Assembly (NCBI RefSeq): GCF_037975245.1 | Contig: NC_092580.1 | Coordinates: 6,238,501 to 6,302,500, forward strand | Direction: 5' to 3' | DNA: 64,000 nucleotides | DNA from: Apostichopus japonicus | Lineage: Eukaryota > Echinodermata > Holothuroidea > Aspidochirotida > Stichopodidae | Shown here: piece after piece, positions 11,801 to 25,113 of the stretch | Position numbering within the stretch: position 1 is the stretch's first letter | Layout: each line of letters begins with the position of its first letter | Position numbers and translations under genes: made by a program | The notes under the pieces: generated by a model | The model's database searches: none | What the model was told of the DNA's origin: nothing | Seen by the model: the letters and a program-made list of their open reading frames with translations, nothing else

Positions 11801-14496
11801 TTCAATGCACAATTTACATTCCTGAGTTTTCAGAAACAGATTTTGGTTCTCTTTATTGATTATTTCAATCCCTCAGTTAATCGTATACTGCCAAATCATA
11901 CCATTATCAAAGTACCTGGAAAAGACAGCTGACGTTTTAAATTTAATAATGAAAGACTCTTTGGCTTTTGATAAAAATAAATATAAAATTGAGCCTTGAT
12001 AATTAGGCAACCCAGTTTTTGTTAACATTCAGCAGTGTGCAGTTCAAGGAACAAAGTTCATTACTCTAATTAGTTGTACTTACTGAATAGTTCTTGAGCT
12101 TCATTTTGTTGTTATGGAGTGAATCAACATTTTATCAATAATGGAACCAGGTTTTTACTACTTTAGTGCTTCTTTCCAGTATTTCTGATTTTAAAAGCTA
12201 ATTGACAGGCTGGAAAGTGACTGTTGTGTGCAGTATCAATTTTCAGGCAAAGTCACTCCGTAGCAAGATACTGGAGGTAAGGATGGGGAGCTGGAGGGGG
12301 GGGGGGTATCCATGACAAGTTTCTAAAACTGACTCTACTTCATGAGCAACAGTGTAAGCTTGCATTGCATGAATTTACTTTCAAGCTAAGTGGAAACTTA
12401 GTAATGATCTATACTTTATTGATGGCCATCTAGTTGAGTTAATTCATCAATATTCAGTGTGTTTTCTTAGCACCCATTATTCAAGTCTATGGTACACTAG
12501 TAACCTTTTGACTAAATGTTAAAAAAAAACACATGTATCAGGCAAGACGTTTTCATTGTGTGCTCACTCTTAGTTCCATTTCCTAATCCCATACACCTCT
12601 CTCCCTTCCCATTTAAAGCTCTGTCACTGGGGATTTAAACATTTTATCTCTTTTACATACTTCACCATGTGCATATCCGGGGGCTGGGAATGTACACTCC
12701 TCTTTTTCGACATCACCCAAAAAATCAAAAGTAGTTTGAAACACAATTTCAATTCTTTCCTGCAGAAAGATGCTCTGGGACCTCCTACAGCATCAGGCAG
12801 GATGATATGCAAATAGGAATCAACTTAAAAACCATTCTGACAAATATCCAAATGAAATGTTATTTTGCATCTTTTGTTGGTCTCTGTTTTATTGCCATAT
12901 AGTGGGCTTAACTAGAACCTCAACTTGAATGCGATTGTAAAGGAAATTTACGGACAATTACAGTGCATTAACTTCTTATGGTCAATTGTTTATTCAGAAC
13001 CAACTAAGGAATTGTTTGGTCCAGGCCCCTGGGATGTGTCATAATATGGATCCATACCTCTAGATGGCATTATAACTATGTAGATGTATATATGAATCCA
13101 ATTTGAGAAATTCAAAGAAACTTCTACAGATTATCACATGATAGGTAAACAAAGATGATAAAGTAGTAATAGAACCAGCCGTTATCTTAGGCAATTAGGG
13201 CAACAATATGGTGAGTCCAGTTTGTGTTACTGGATGTGACTTTGTCTTTAACGTTGAAACAAACTCTTTCTCTCACAATTGCTGCAGATAATTACTCTTG
13301 ACAAACCCTACCAAAAAGGAGCACAGAATTTGTTATCCAACATCAGGCTTAAGATCATTTGGTCAAATCTTTGTGTGGGCAGAAAAAAATTTTCATTTTC
13401 TATGGAAAGTTTACTTGTTTATTATTTGAGTATCAATTTGGGCCCTGCTTCCACTGTATTACCTGAAATTGATAAACAAATATGATCAGTTCATACCTTT
13501 GACCTGTATCTGTTCTGTGTCCTATAGCACTTTGACTGATCTCACAGAGGTATCCACAAACTTGAGAATTTCAAATATTAGCCCTTTCTGCTCATTTCAT
13601 AATGTGATGAATACTGTGAAATGTGTGCAGCGGTAATTTCATGCGGTACTGTTTGTTCATTGGGGAAGGGGGGGGGAGGGTAGAAGGACAGTGATGGGAA
13701 TGTAGGAACAACTTTTTATTATTTTATCGAGAGAGGCTAATCCAACCTCTAAACATATTTCAAAGTAAACATTGAAAAGTCTGGTATGTTTTGGGACAAA
13801 TAATCTGTGCATTGTTGTGGAAAACAGGTTGGAAACTGTAAATAACTCAACATTTATCATTTATTGGATGACATAGGCAATATTTTAGTTTTAATGTTTA
13901 TATTCCCAGGAAGCAGAAAAATTTGAGCAATAGTAATGTTTCCATCACAGTATTTAAGATATTCAGCTGTAAAATATATTAAGATAAATTGATGATGATG
14001 TGGGCTCCTCAGTGGAGGCCTAAATGCTGATGTTTATTCATTTATTTTAAGCAATTATCATAACTCAACAAGGTATAAAATTGAGTTTGTACCTTTAGTC
14101 ACCTATGGTTATTTCAGCTCTGTGTCACTTGGTTGTGCATTGATGTTACTTCTCTCGCCTCCAATACACTGAACAGACAGTATCTTTGTTAACCGCTTTG
14201 TTAAATTTGAGTCAAACCTTTTGATTTATAGATCCACCATGCTTTCATAACAAAAACAAGACTGGCCTACTATATACAAATTGGGGCTAACATACTCACT
14301 TTCAGTTCTTGGTTAACTATTGACTAAACAGAAACTTTTGGGGCAAAAGAAAAATCTTTTGGTTAAATTTGTACAGAGCATTGCTCAAGAAAGATGAACG
14401 AATGTGTTTAAGGATTGGCATACTAACCTGTGAATTGAAACCAACTACTTTGATATCATACATTGTTGACTATTGTTGACAATTGACAATTCAAAA
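8826..14496. other. Non-coding stretch, no gene recognised
   Basis: AT-rich throughout. Some splice-like signals occur, such as TTTTCAG then 30 bases then GTAAGG at 12247-12276 (+), but no connected coding path was found. G-runs sit at 12297-12306 and 13668-13676. Confidence 0.5.
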
Positions 14497-14622
14497 TCAT
14501 GGATGTTAAATATGAATCTAAGAGACTGACTTTGGTCAGCTTGCGGCTTTGATAAGCCAATGATGGCTGCTTCGCGAGTTCCTGCTTGCAGGAGGATCTA
14601 AAATACATACATACATACATAC
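14497..14622 (+). mobile_element. SINE 3' fragment with (ATAC)n tail
   Basis: Matches the body of the SINE at 303-556 from its base 421 onward (shared CTTTGGTCAGCTTGCGG-type block, GCTTCGCGAGTTCCTGCTTG) and ends in ATAC repeats. The tRNA-like head is missing. Its tail is interrupted by the MITE at 14623 and resumes at 15114. Confidence 0.8.
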
Positions 14623-15113
14623 CAGGCCTCGACAAATACGGTCGCCAACTCGCCAATGGCGAGTAGAATTTTGCGACTGGCGAGTAAAAAATGCATTACG
14701 CTCGACATTTTGGCGACTGGCTCATTCGCTCACTGCCTTTATACGATAGGCTTACTATAACTTGTGAGCCAATCAACAAAGGCCTATTGCCTAATGTTGC
14801 ACATTACAGTAGTATTATCAGGTGCACTGTTACAAGTAGGTCCTAAGGAACAGCTCTGTTCACCAGCTCGAAACTAATTTGATACTATTCTCTCAAACCA
14901 TGGAGGTTTACCTCCATACTCAAACTAAATGATGCACGATAGGTGTAACCAAAATGGAAAACAACATATCCTAAGTTAGGCCATACTACCTAGGCTTATA
15001 TCACACAAACAATTAGCGAGAAAAAATGGCGAGTACATTTAACGTTTTGGCGAGTAGAATTTTAGACTCGGTCGCCAGTTGGCGAGTAGTTTTAAAAAAA
15101 TTGTCGAGGCCTG
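14623..15113. mobile_element. hAT-like MITE inserted in SINE tail, 491 bp
   Basis: Perfect 13-bp terminal inverted repeats CAGGCCTCGACAA. Both flanks read ATACATAC, which fits an 8-bp duplication, although the target is itself an ATAC repeat. The element carries many GGCGAGT and CGCCA motifs near both ends. Open frames over it (15026-15322 and 15013-15231) are incidental. Confidence 0.85.
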
Positions 15114-15821
15114 ATACATACGTACATGCTGTTGACATTCTGTTTTTAAAATATGTCAATAAACTATGGTCATGTGACCTATCAAAAGAGAAAGTTTTGG
15201 AAACATCAATGTGTAACAATTTGTACAACATGTGTCAACTTCCTCTGACATTACATGGGAGGAACTGCATGGAGTTTGGAAAAGTGGAAGTGATAAGATT
15301 GTTAATTCTTTCCTCTCACTGATAATGAAAACTAACAGGAAATTTCTGTTGTTAGGCATTTTGGTAAGCCAAGGAGCAATTTATGGCCCCATCACCATTC
15401 TTAATGGTCTTCATTGCTTCCTGTCTCCTCTAAGTTACTTCCGATCACATCTCTTTCATACAAGGATTCCCACGAAACTTGTTCTTGGCCGATATGTCGC
15501 TGAACAGATGGACAACTCTTTCCCCACTCCCTGAATAATACACCACTCCCAGCCATTATTGTTGTTATTTCCTCCCACGACTATAAATGAAGTAAATATA
15601 GTCGTTACCAACATGTCACACACCCAAAACAGAACAGTTTCAAAAGGTGTTTTTTAGTCTGTCATTAACTATTTTTGGCTATCCATTGGCAAAACTATAT
15701 ATGCAGATCCCTCCAAACTTAGCAGACTTAACGAAGTAGATAATTAAACACTAAGGTTTTTTGTCTTCTATAAATAGTGTAATCTTTGTGTCATTGCAAA
15801 AATTCACATTTTGGAATAGAT

Positions 15822-15849
15822 CCCCCTCCCCCCCCCCCCCCCCCCCCCC
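15822..15849 (+). repeat. Poly(C) tract
   Basis: Twenty-two consecutive C residues (15828-15849) preceded by CCCCCT. Length in the real genome may differ because such runs are error-prone. Confidence 0.95.
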
Positions 15850-16206
15850 TTAAATCTTCCAAGCATATTGGCATGAGCATAAGAATCATAGGTATATGTA
15901 GGATAACATCGTAAATATAAGATGTACCTTTAAATGTCAAGAGCTATTCATCAATGGACTGTGATTAACTTTTCATTGAGTGTCAAGTAATACCTTAACC
16001 CTTCCCTACTTATGTCAAGGAGCCATTTATACTCACATATACAGGGATCCCAACATAGGTTTGAAAGGGAATGGGCCAGCACTCCTACCAAACTTCAGTG
16101 GTGCCTGAAATTGTTGGATATGTCAGCACTACTCCTGTGTGAGATTCATTGCTGTAAATATTATTAGGTATATAATTAGGTTGGGGATGGGGGCAACAGG
16201 CATCAC

Positions 16207-16440
16207 CTTCCTAGCTCCTGTGGTATCAGGGTCCCTGGTTCACAGTATTTCCTAGCAGCCTTTTTCATTCTTTTAATCGTGGCAAATATATGTGTTTCTA
16301 AAAAATGTAATCTAGATTCTAAGGTTAATGGAACAATTTCGCCTGAACCTTCCCTGCACATGAAACTGCAAGAGTTATATAACCTTATTTCATATACCCA
16401 ACATTCACCAGTAAAGTCGCAGTCCTGACATGAACTTTTC
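16207..16440 (-). CDS. Unrecognised Cys-rich exon-like ORF
   Basis: A 234-base open segment on the minus strand. It is preceded by a pyrimidine-rich tract and TGCTCAG acceptor (16441-16447) and followed by AAG|GTGATG, with the reading frame closing at once beyond the donor. Both edges are phase 2, so it could be an internal exon. The 78 codons include SSCQDCDFTGECWVYE, NSCSFMCREG and KYCEPG (six cysteines) and a basic helix-like stretch. I recognise no family, and no partner exon was found nearby. The open frame extends to 16472, but the splice signal suggests the shorter form. Confidence 0.28.
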
Positions 16441-19400
16441 CTGAGCATGAAATAAAAAAGAAATGTAAACAACTGTTAATTCATTACCCCAACAACTATG
16501 GCTGCCTGATGTTTTTGCTGCTGATAATCTTTTTGATTTTGTTGGATGGCAGCAAGGAACACATTAAATTGAAAAGAAACAGGATGATAATAGGGTCAGA
16601 AGTGTTATAATTAGTAAGAAAGGAAGGAATTATCTATCTTCTACTAATATAGTCATACTTCACCTGATAAACTACTTCTTTAAGTTTTGGCAAACATTTC
16701 ATCACAGCGGAAGTTAAGTGAATTAATTTGCAGGGTCATAAAATAGAACCTACTGTATCCTTAGGATTTCTTCACCAGCCTGACTTACAGCAATGCTTTT
16801 GTATCTACATCTACTTAAAATATTACATTATACAGCTAGATCTGTGGGAGATGTGGGGAAATCCCAATTTCAACCGCTGTCATAAATATATATATATAAA
16901 CTAAATATACAACAATGCCACAACAGGAAATTTCCTAGATTGGTTATTTATATTTACCTATATTAAAATCAGAAATCAGATCTGGATCACCCTCAAGAAT
17001 CACTGGCCCTACAAAGTGATGGCAGACAAGAACATGTCACATCAATGTTAAAATGGAAAATAACCCTGCTATTTAGTTTCCCAGATTCTGATGTAATGCT
17101 CATAAGATTCTCAGAACACTCAAAGTATTGAAATATCTTGCTGTAACTTCCAATCAAATAATGGAAGAAAAAATATATAAACGATCAATGAAAGAAAGAA
17201 CAAACAGAATCAAACAAAAACGAAAAGAGAGGGTTAAACCAAGTATTCAAGCCTTGAGATATTCCATTGATCCTTATTATATTTCTAAGGTGGTATTGGT
17301 GAGATGCAGTTTCCACGTTTAAATACTACTTCATGCTCCCACTGTCACACCCACTCTGTCCAACTAGAATAAATATTCTGAAACATTCTGCTACAGCTTT
17401 CAAAATGTGTCCTAAACTCTACCATTGAGATTAATTATCTTCATATGTTGCACTGTATGCACCTATTTAACGTAATTAATTTTCTTCTTCCTGTAAAAGG
17501 TAGATAGAATCATCTTGTTGACCATTATGTAGTACATTTATGTCATATAAACACTGTCATAGATCCAATTATTTTCAATTAAGTGGAAAAATTGGGACAA
17601 CTTTTCCTCTCTTTGGCTGAGTCCAATTTTACAGTGTATTGAGATGCACACAGGAAGTCATATAGCTTGATACAGGGCCTTAATAACATTTGCACTATAG
17701 GCTATAACCTGAGCAAGACTTGAGCTCCATCACAAGTTTGATGCTTACTTTACTTTATTTTATTCTTTACTTTATTTGTTACATTCTCATTTTAGATGAA
17801 CAGCAGAAAACTGACAGGGAGATTATAAACTAACAAAATACATACAAGTGTTGGTTATATAGTAATTTCCTGTATTAATTTTGCTACATTGTGGTCTATT
17901 CGATTGATTCCATTGAGTAAAGTTACAACATATTTCAATACCTTTTCTCATTGCGATTTCTCTGACGCAACCTTGTACAGTCACATTCATTTTGTAAGAT
18001 ATGATAAGTTCTATCAAATTACACTCTTCTTCAATTTAATTAAACTGCTTTTCCAATCCATGTGCACAAACATCTTCCACAGATTCTTGTGTACTTCCGA
18101 TAGCTTCCAGATGTTGCTGTTTTTGTTTTGCCAATTTTTTTTTAAACTTAACAGAATTGTAGAATAATTTTATGATACAATAAGGAATTTTGCTGTTTTG
18201 GAAAAGTATCTATTTTTAAATCGATTGATTATTTAATGATGAAGTAGAAACGTGATCAATGCACCGTAACCTGAGTAGTAACATTGTTTATGTAGGCGTA
18301 ATCATCCCAAACAACTAATTGTGATTATTCATGCATCTTTTATTATATCAACTTTGATAATATCTTTTCACAATTTTAATGTTTGTGGATATTAATTAAT
18401 CAATCTACCAAAGGCTTTGATAACAGCAAAAAGGCAACCTTTGTTGTTTATTTCAAACTGCAGAGCTCATTGAGTTATAAATGTAATATTTTCTGCAGAC
18501 CTCAAACATCTTTTTCTTAGATTTGCACAGTTAGTTTGTAGGTCATAATGTGACATATAACTTTCTCCTTTAGGAGGAGGAAGAATGTGTCATAGATATT
18601 AATATTGCAGAAGAGAGCAGTTTCTATAAACCCCCTCTATTTTCAGACAAGGCCCAATTTTTTCCCTATTGTAGAATGCCATCACCCAGTATTCCATTTT
18701 TGTTTTGGCCAGCTAAAAGTCTTGTTTTGATGTTTTTAAAATAACACTTCAAGGTAAACTCGTTAAATGCTGTTAGACCGTAAGTGGTTCCATTACTGTT
18801 TTAAAGATGTTGAAATCCCATTCTAGTATTTACATGCAAAAGCAGATCATCAATTGTAAGTGTGCAGATATGCTTTCACCTTTTCTACTTTGTTGTTTTT
18901 AATTGAAGTGGATTGCTCAGATTATCTCTCTGCGATTGTTACAGAATTGTAAAATTACATAGTATCGAAAGTTAACTGAAGTACATGTAAAATCTGGATT
19001 AATGTTGACAGATCATTATTTGCACAAACTCACTACAGCCACCATCAAATCATCATTCATGGCATTTAACCAACTATAGAAATGTCAAACACATCTACAG
19101 TATTGATTGACCTAACCCTTGTTTTTATAGCTTCCTCCTTCCCTGATATATAAAATATTGATATTTATTTGTCATATCCGTAAGTTTACGTACACGCTGA
19201 CGTAATGTGTCACGCCACCTGAGTACTTCACCAACAAACGGTCTTGGTTTGCTTGGAAGATGAAGTGCTTATTTAACCTTGCATAATTACAAACAGCAAA
19301 ATATAGTAATATATGTTCTGTTTATGCTCCGAGTATACTATTCATTCGATTCAAAATTAACAAATATAGTTTTCAGTTTTAATTGCAAAGAACATGGAGA

Positions 19401-19669
19401 TAAGGAAGGTAAAAGAATTCAAAGAAAGAAAGGAATAGGCGAGTGGGGGGGGGGGGGGAGTGGGGGGAGGAGAAGCATGGAACTCAAATGGAAAATGAAT
19501 AGTTTTGATGTGTAGTAGTCTGATAGTTCCACAGAATGCAGTGGATCAATTCTACATAGGATATTCAAGAAATCAACACTTGATTGATGTTTATTAATAA
19601 TGCATACAGTGGAAATGTTCACCTTTATTAAATCACAAACAACTTACCGACTTACAGAAATACAAACCA

Positions 19670-19672
<3 letters not shown>

Positions 19673-19731
<59 letters not shown>
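19673..19731. repeat. (AT)n microsatellite
   Basis: About 29 uninterrupted AT dinucleotides; self-complementary and able to extrude a cruciform. Confidence 0.97.
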
Positions 19732-19735
<4 letters not shown>

Positions 19736-21195
19736 TTGTCCCTGTTTTACAGACCTGAATCCCCCCCTTCCATGTTACACTCTTGATCCCCTAGAAGTAA
19801 TGATCCCTGCTCTAACCATAGAAGGCAAGCTGGGGTTATAATAAGTACCTTTGGGTGTTATCAGTTGGTATGAGGCTGACATGGTTAGATGAAGTAAATC
19901 CAGGAAACATTGCTGTCAGAGATACTTGCAAAAACTGTATATATGGTAACAGAGGGTCACATGGGTCAGGGACCTAATTAAAATATAGCAAAAAGGCTGT
20001 GATTTGAGAATAGGATTCTCAGAATTGTGTGTAACTCAGACAAGTTGCTTTCAATATCAAATTAGCCATGTAAAAAGGAAGGAAAGATGTCAAAGCTGTT
20101 AAGGAACATTGATCTGGAAAAGTAGCAAAAGTCACCGGTGGTCTGACACTAATGCACTTAAAAGAGAGACCAACTTCCTGACAAGTTATTTTACAAGGTT
20201 TCTTTACAAACCACATCATACATTTGTAATGTAAAAATAAGGAGATTATTAGATTGTATTGTGGTTTCCTACTTAACAGACCCAGAACAACTATGCAATT
20301 ATTTCTTTGCCAGCTGAAACTTCAACCTCCTAGTTTAATTTAATTGGAAAATTTCCTTTTAGAATGGAAAATAAATTAGATAATTGACTCATGCAAGATA
20401 TGATGAGACTTATTTGAGACATTTTTGGACACTTACTGCTACCCTGTAGAAGTTGAATGACCTTGACTAAGGCATGTACATACACTCAACAGTACGCCCT
20501 ATATAGTAGGTATATATGTAATATGGTAACTTGGATTCTGGCAGAAAATGACAACTGGTGAATGGGGCATGCAAAGGAAGGTGGGGCTGAGTAGGTGGAG
20601 AATAGACATAAAGTGATTGAATGGCCTGACTGGTGAATTGATACAGAAACAACTCCATATATAACTGTGTGCATCAAGAATTATTGCATTCTTTGTATTA
20701 TAGAATATCTAGAATGCAATGAATGCTTCTTCACATCAAACAGTAGTTTGGATGACAATTTATTTTAATCATTTAGGGTTTCTTATTTTTGTTTTAGCCT
20801 TTGAGATATGGTATGCATGCTGGAAAGACAGTGTTGATAGTTAAAGGATGAAGAGACATGGGCCTAGGTGAAATATATTCCTATAATTAATGCTAAATCG
20901 TTGTGTTTCTTGTTGACTTCATTAGAAGAACCAATGGTGCTGGTATCCTTCATCTTAAAGCAACACTTACATTTTGAATTGAAGGTATTACACATATACC
21001 ATCCCATTACATCAAAACTGATACTTCATATTATTTGAGTCAGTGCTTGTTTATTGCCTATGTAATTAATACTGAACGAAAGTGGGTTACAAATTTGTAA
21101 TTCAAAATCAAATTGTATTGTTTATTGATCTTTTCAGTAAAAATATTACTAGTTTGATCAATATTTGGGTCAACAGTGGCTATGACCAAACAAAA

Positions 21196-21241
21196 CAGTT
21201 TGCCCCAGTTTAATTATGCATGAAATAACTGGGGCAAACTG
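21196..21241. repeat. Perfect 15-bp inverted repeat
   Basis: Arms CAGTTTGCCCCAGTT (21196-21210) and its exact complement (21227-21241) are separated by 16 bases. It could fold as a hairpin in RNA or DNA. No flanking duplication is evident. Confidence 0.9.
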
Positions 21242-21950
21242 AAGTAAACAGAAATAAACATGTAATGTACAGTACAAAATTATCCATGAATTTCCTGCTA
21301 GGGAACATTTCTCTGTTCTTTTAACTGCTTTTAATATTTTATTATGTTTTTTGCTTTCAAAAACAGCAAGAACATACTGAGGGTTTCTAGGTGACCAACA
21401 ACTTTATTAGTCATACAGGTAAAAATAATAAAAAGAAATATTTTACTTTCAATACCTTTTTTATCTCCTAAGACTGAGGGTATCCTTTGATTGTTCCTTA
21501 AGATATACAAACAGTGCCTATTTTTAGTGACCTGATTTCATGGAAACTGTCCAGTTTTGTTTGGATATGAATTTGAAAATCTAAACTAATGGAAAAGGCA
21601 TCCAGCTTTAACTATTTTACCAGTCCTGCGCCTAGGAGTTTCTAGGAGGTGGTTTGTTGGACTGTCATCACCATGAACACACATCTGACCTATAATATGA
21701 TATTTAAAGGAATGTATTTGCTGGTGTAAAAATAACAAAGTAATCTTGAGTGATATTTCAGGGCATGTGACATTGTCCTTTCGAAATTGAAACATGGATG
21801 CAAATGTTGTGAATGTTTGAAAGCTTGGTAAAGTAGCTCACCTTATGTAACTTTTAAAAGCAACGAAAAGAGAAATAACAATCAATTGACTATATTTGTT
21901 ACTTATCAAGAATTTGTTTCAATAGCAACATAGTGTGTACTTCCACAGTA

Positions 21951-22404
21951 CAGGCATGCGACTCTTCCGCGGAAACTCGGATTTCCGATTATTTTTTTTT
22001 CATTTTCGCGTTTTTTCTCGTAATTCGCGTTTTTTATTATTTTTTATTATTTTTTTTATTTAATTTTTTTATTTATTTTTTTTGGCCGAACATGCTGGAC
22101 TGTGAAGGGAAGGAACACCGAATTTGACCAGTGGTGGAATCAAGTAGCACAAAGCAAGCAAAAAAGCCTTTTTTTGGTTCAAAAAAGCTAATGGATAAAT
22201 TATACAAGCAGAAATTCCACACGTTTTTGGCGAGTTACATGATATGATAAATTCCATCTAGAGTCCACCATTTTGCATTTAAGCCCTCCTTACCTGACAA
22301 AAAAATTCTAAAGGGGAGGGGGACACCCCCTCCTCTTAAACCCCTCCCCCAGGACGGCGATCGATAAATTTCAGATTTTTTTCCCCGGCTCAGTCTCATC
22401 CCTG
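21951..22404. mobile_element. TIR element with 6-bp target duplication, 454 bp
   Basis: Ends CAGGCATGCGACTCTTCC and, inverted, CAGGGATGAGACTGAGCC are imperfect inverted repeats. ACAGTA flanks both sides (21945-21950 and 22405-22410). The interior has a long T-rich stretch (22010-22082) and a C-rich/G-rich palindromic part (22312-22350). The 6-bp duplication does not fit hAT (8 bp) well, so the superfamily is left open. Confidence 0.65.
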
Positions 22405-22410
22405 ACAGTA

Positions 22411-25105
22411 GCTGCACTTTACATTACGGTAGATGTGGCCTTTGATAATGATGGAAAGCTAGCATGGTGCAACATAGTAGCCTACATCTGTCATGTTGTA
22501 CACTGAGACACTAACCACTAAACCGTCAGTGTTTTCAACAAAAATCAAATGTCTGTAACAAGTTAGTCCTGTATACGATGCAAACAAGAATAATAATACT
22601 ATGTCACAGGAAACATAGATAGTTCTGACAGACTTAGAGGAATACCTTGTCATATCTATGACATTTTCTTCAATAAGTACTAGAACATGAAATCTGATAA
22701 TCAAGTTGTTCATGGTTGCCAAATTCACTGTGTTGAACATATGTTGATTTTTTGAAGAAATATGAGCCAAGAGTTGAACTAATGGTGTTGTTCAATTTCC
22801 AATTCTCGAAGTTCTAATAGCTGTTTGTTATTAAATTAATTTGATTATTGTCAGTCCTTATGGAAGTTCATATTGTTTGATTTTTATTGTTCAACTGCTT
22901 TAATATTGATAGAGAAGGGGAAAAAAAAATCCTGCTGTTGAACTTCTACATCGTAAACTCTAGGAATTTATTGGAATTACACAGTCAAGGTAATCTAATG
23001 ATTAAAATTGTTGTAAAAGTTGTCAGTTTATGAAGCGTGAACAATAACGGCAAGGATTACTAGTGGTAGACAAAACCGCTTTTGATCAATAGATTTAAAT
23101 TTTCTCAGAATTAAATCACTGAATGGATTTATTATTAGATCCTTAGCAAGCACCAAAAGTTCAATTGGGAGATTTATGGAGAGTTCACAGATTGTCCAAC
23201 AATCTAGATAAGTTCACAACCTTTTGACTAACCGGCTATCTGTGAAGTGATTTTAATCATGTCAGTACCTGATAGCAACTGTCTGTTCTGTTAACTACTG
23301 ATGCAGAAATCCATAAACAAAATTGTGTGATATTGTTGAAGGACCTTCATGCTTTATAAGGTCTAATAGTGAATTACTGATAACAGAAAAATACTGACAT
23401 CGTTGATTGGAATTGCAATATTGAAGAATTCAATTTACTTGATAATACCAGATCCATTTCATAAAAACTTTTTAACAAGTAATTGTGAATATAGTTGTCA
23501 GGTTTCCTCGGTGAGCTAGCAGAGGTCAATTAAGTTGAGATCAGAATTTGTTTCTTTGATGTTTACTTTCCAGTGGAAGTGTTGATAAGGAGTGACATCT
23601 TATCTTCTCTTCACTAATCTATATCCTTTAAGGCCGCTCATAAATTACAGATCAGTCTCTGTCGTATCAGATGAAAAGGCATTGAACCATTGCAGTGTGA
23701 TGTACACCACTAAAGTTTAATTATGCGTGTGACAAACAATAAAGGAAGTAAAAGGTCAACCAGGGTCAACCAAGAGTTGCATTTTCTAAAAAATTTAACA
23801 CAGAATGCTGAGTATGATCCTCCCTAGATCCTATTCTATCTGCTGTTCAAATTGCTTGGTCCGATCAGCTTTTTTCATTACAATAGAACCCTAATTAGTA
23901 AGAGGTTCATTCTTAATTTTCTCAATTGTAAACAAAACTTACATGTTTTCATTACGTGTTCTCATTTTTCATTACAATCGAACCCTAATTAGTGAGAGGT
24001 TCATTCTTAATATTCTCAATTGTAAACAGAACTTAACATGTTTTCTTTGAATTTATTGATTGTTCTACTACTCTTACTTTCAACAATAGATATTTTGCCT
24101 GTCCATTTCTCTGGTGTCACATATATGTAGATAATGATGGCTTTATGAGGTTAATTATCATAGAAAATTGGAAAATGCCTTACTCATAACGGTAATAAAT
24201 TGGTAAACTTCATAAAAAATTCCAATACTTTTATAGTTTTGCGGTATGAAATATTCTAAGAAGGTACATTTCATGGTCTAGTTAGATTGGCCACTATTTC
24301 CAAATGATTAGATTGAAATATTCAGAGTGAATGATATGTTATTAATCCATTAATTAAACAGAGAGTGTGGCCTTTGTTCTTCTGTCATTCCCTTCTTATA
24401 TGTTTGTTCCTTGCTACTTCTGGGGATAGGATGTCCAGTACATAAGGCTTGTAAGTGCTTATTGACAATAGTTCATTCTGTGGGAAACACTACGATCAAC
24501 CATAAAAATAGCATTAACTGCAACTGGGAATGACTTTTGTCACGTTTTGCTTTGCCTGTCCTGTCTTCCTACCCATCAATCATCTCTGGTGACTTATTCT
24601 TTGCTACCAAAAGGTGTGAAGTGGTGTAAGGACCTTGATGTTCTATTCTTAGTCCTTCATATTGCAAGCCATGTCACCTTTCATTTTCGGGGAATTTGTA
24701 GATTTTTTTATTTTTGTTGGATGTAAAGTAGGGCAGAGATTCCGCATAATACATTTAGCTGAAAAACGTGAGGAGAGATCAATTATTTGCTATGACTTGA
24801 TCATTCAAGACCGTGAGTGACGGCCGTAATTGGTCCTTCAATGTCAAATAAAAGACCAAATCTGAGAAAATTCACAACAGAAACCTGGGCATAAATGAAT
24901 GGTGGGCTTTCTTCAAGTTTGATATTGAGTAAAATTATTTATTCATATTTGATATTATGTGAAGATTGTACTAAATATTTGGAAAGATTCATTGCTTCTG
25001 TTTTGATAAAGTAGTATGAAAGTTTTAGCTGAAAGCCACATCTTGAGTTGATTATGAACTCATTCATCCCACTGTAAGCAGTAAAATAATGATCATTATA
25101 AATAC
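22411..25105. other. Non-coding stretch, no gene recognised
   Basis: AT-rich sequence with one imperfect tandem duplication (23871-24045). No exon-like segment stood out. Confidence 0.55.
23871..24045 (+). repeat. Two-copy tandem duplication, about 94-bp period
   Basis: Copies 23871-23950 and 23965-24045 share TTTTTCATTACAAT, GAACCCTAATTAGT and GAGGTTCATTCTTAAT, with a handful of substitutions. A short spacer separates them. Confidence 0.9.
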
Positions 25106-25113
25106 ATAACTCT

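Larger units (their letters stand above)
15130..21195. other. Mostly non-coding stretch
   Basis: Apart from the exon-like ORF at 16207-16440 nothing coding is recognised. It holds a C-run at 15828-15849, a G-rich patch at 19444-19474 and an AT microsatellite at 19673-19731. Confidence 0.5.

Noticed and set aside
12247-12276. 30-base plus-strand microexon-like segment between TTTTCAG and GTAAGG
   Set aside because: No flanking exons could be found on this strand to connect to it.
15026-15534. Plus-strand frames of 98 and 100 codons
   Set aside because: The first begins inside the MITE; the second has no recognised motif or splice partner.
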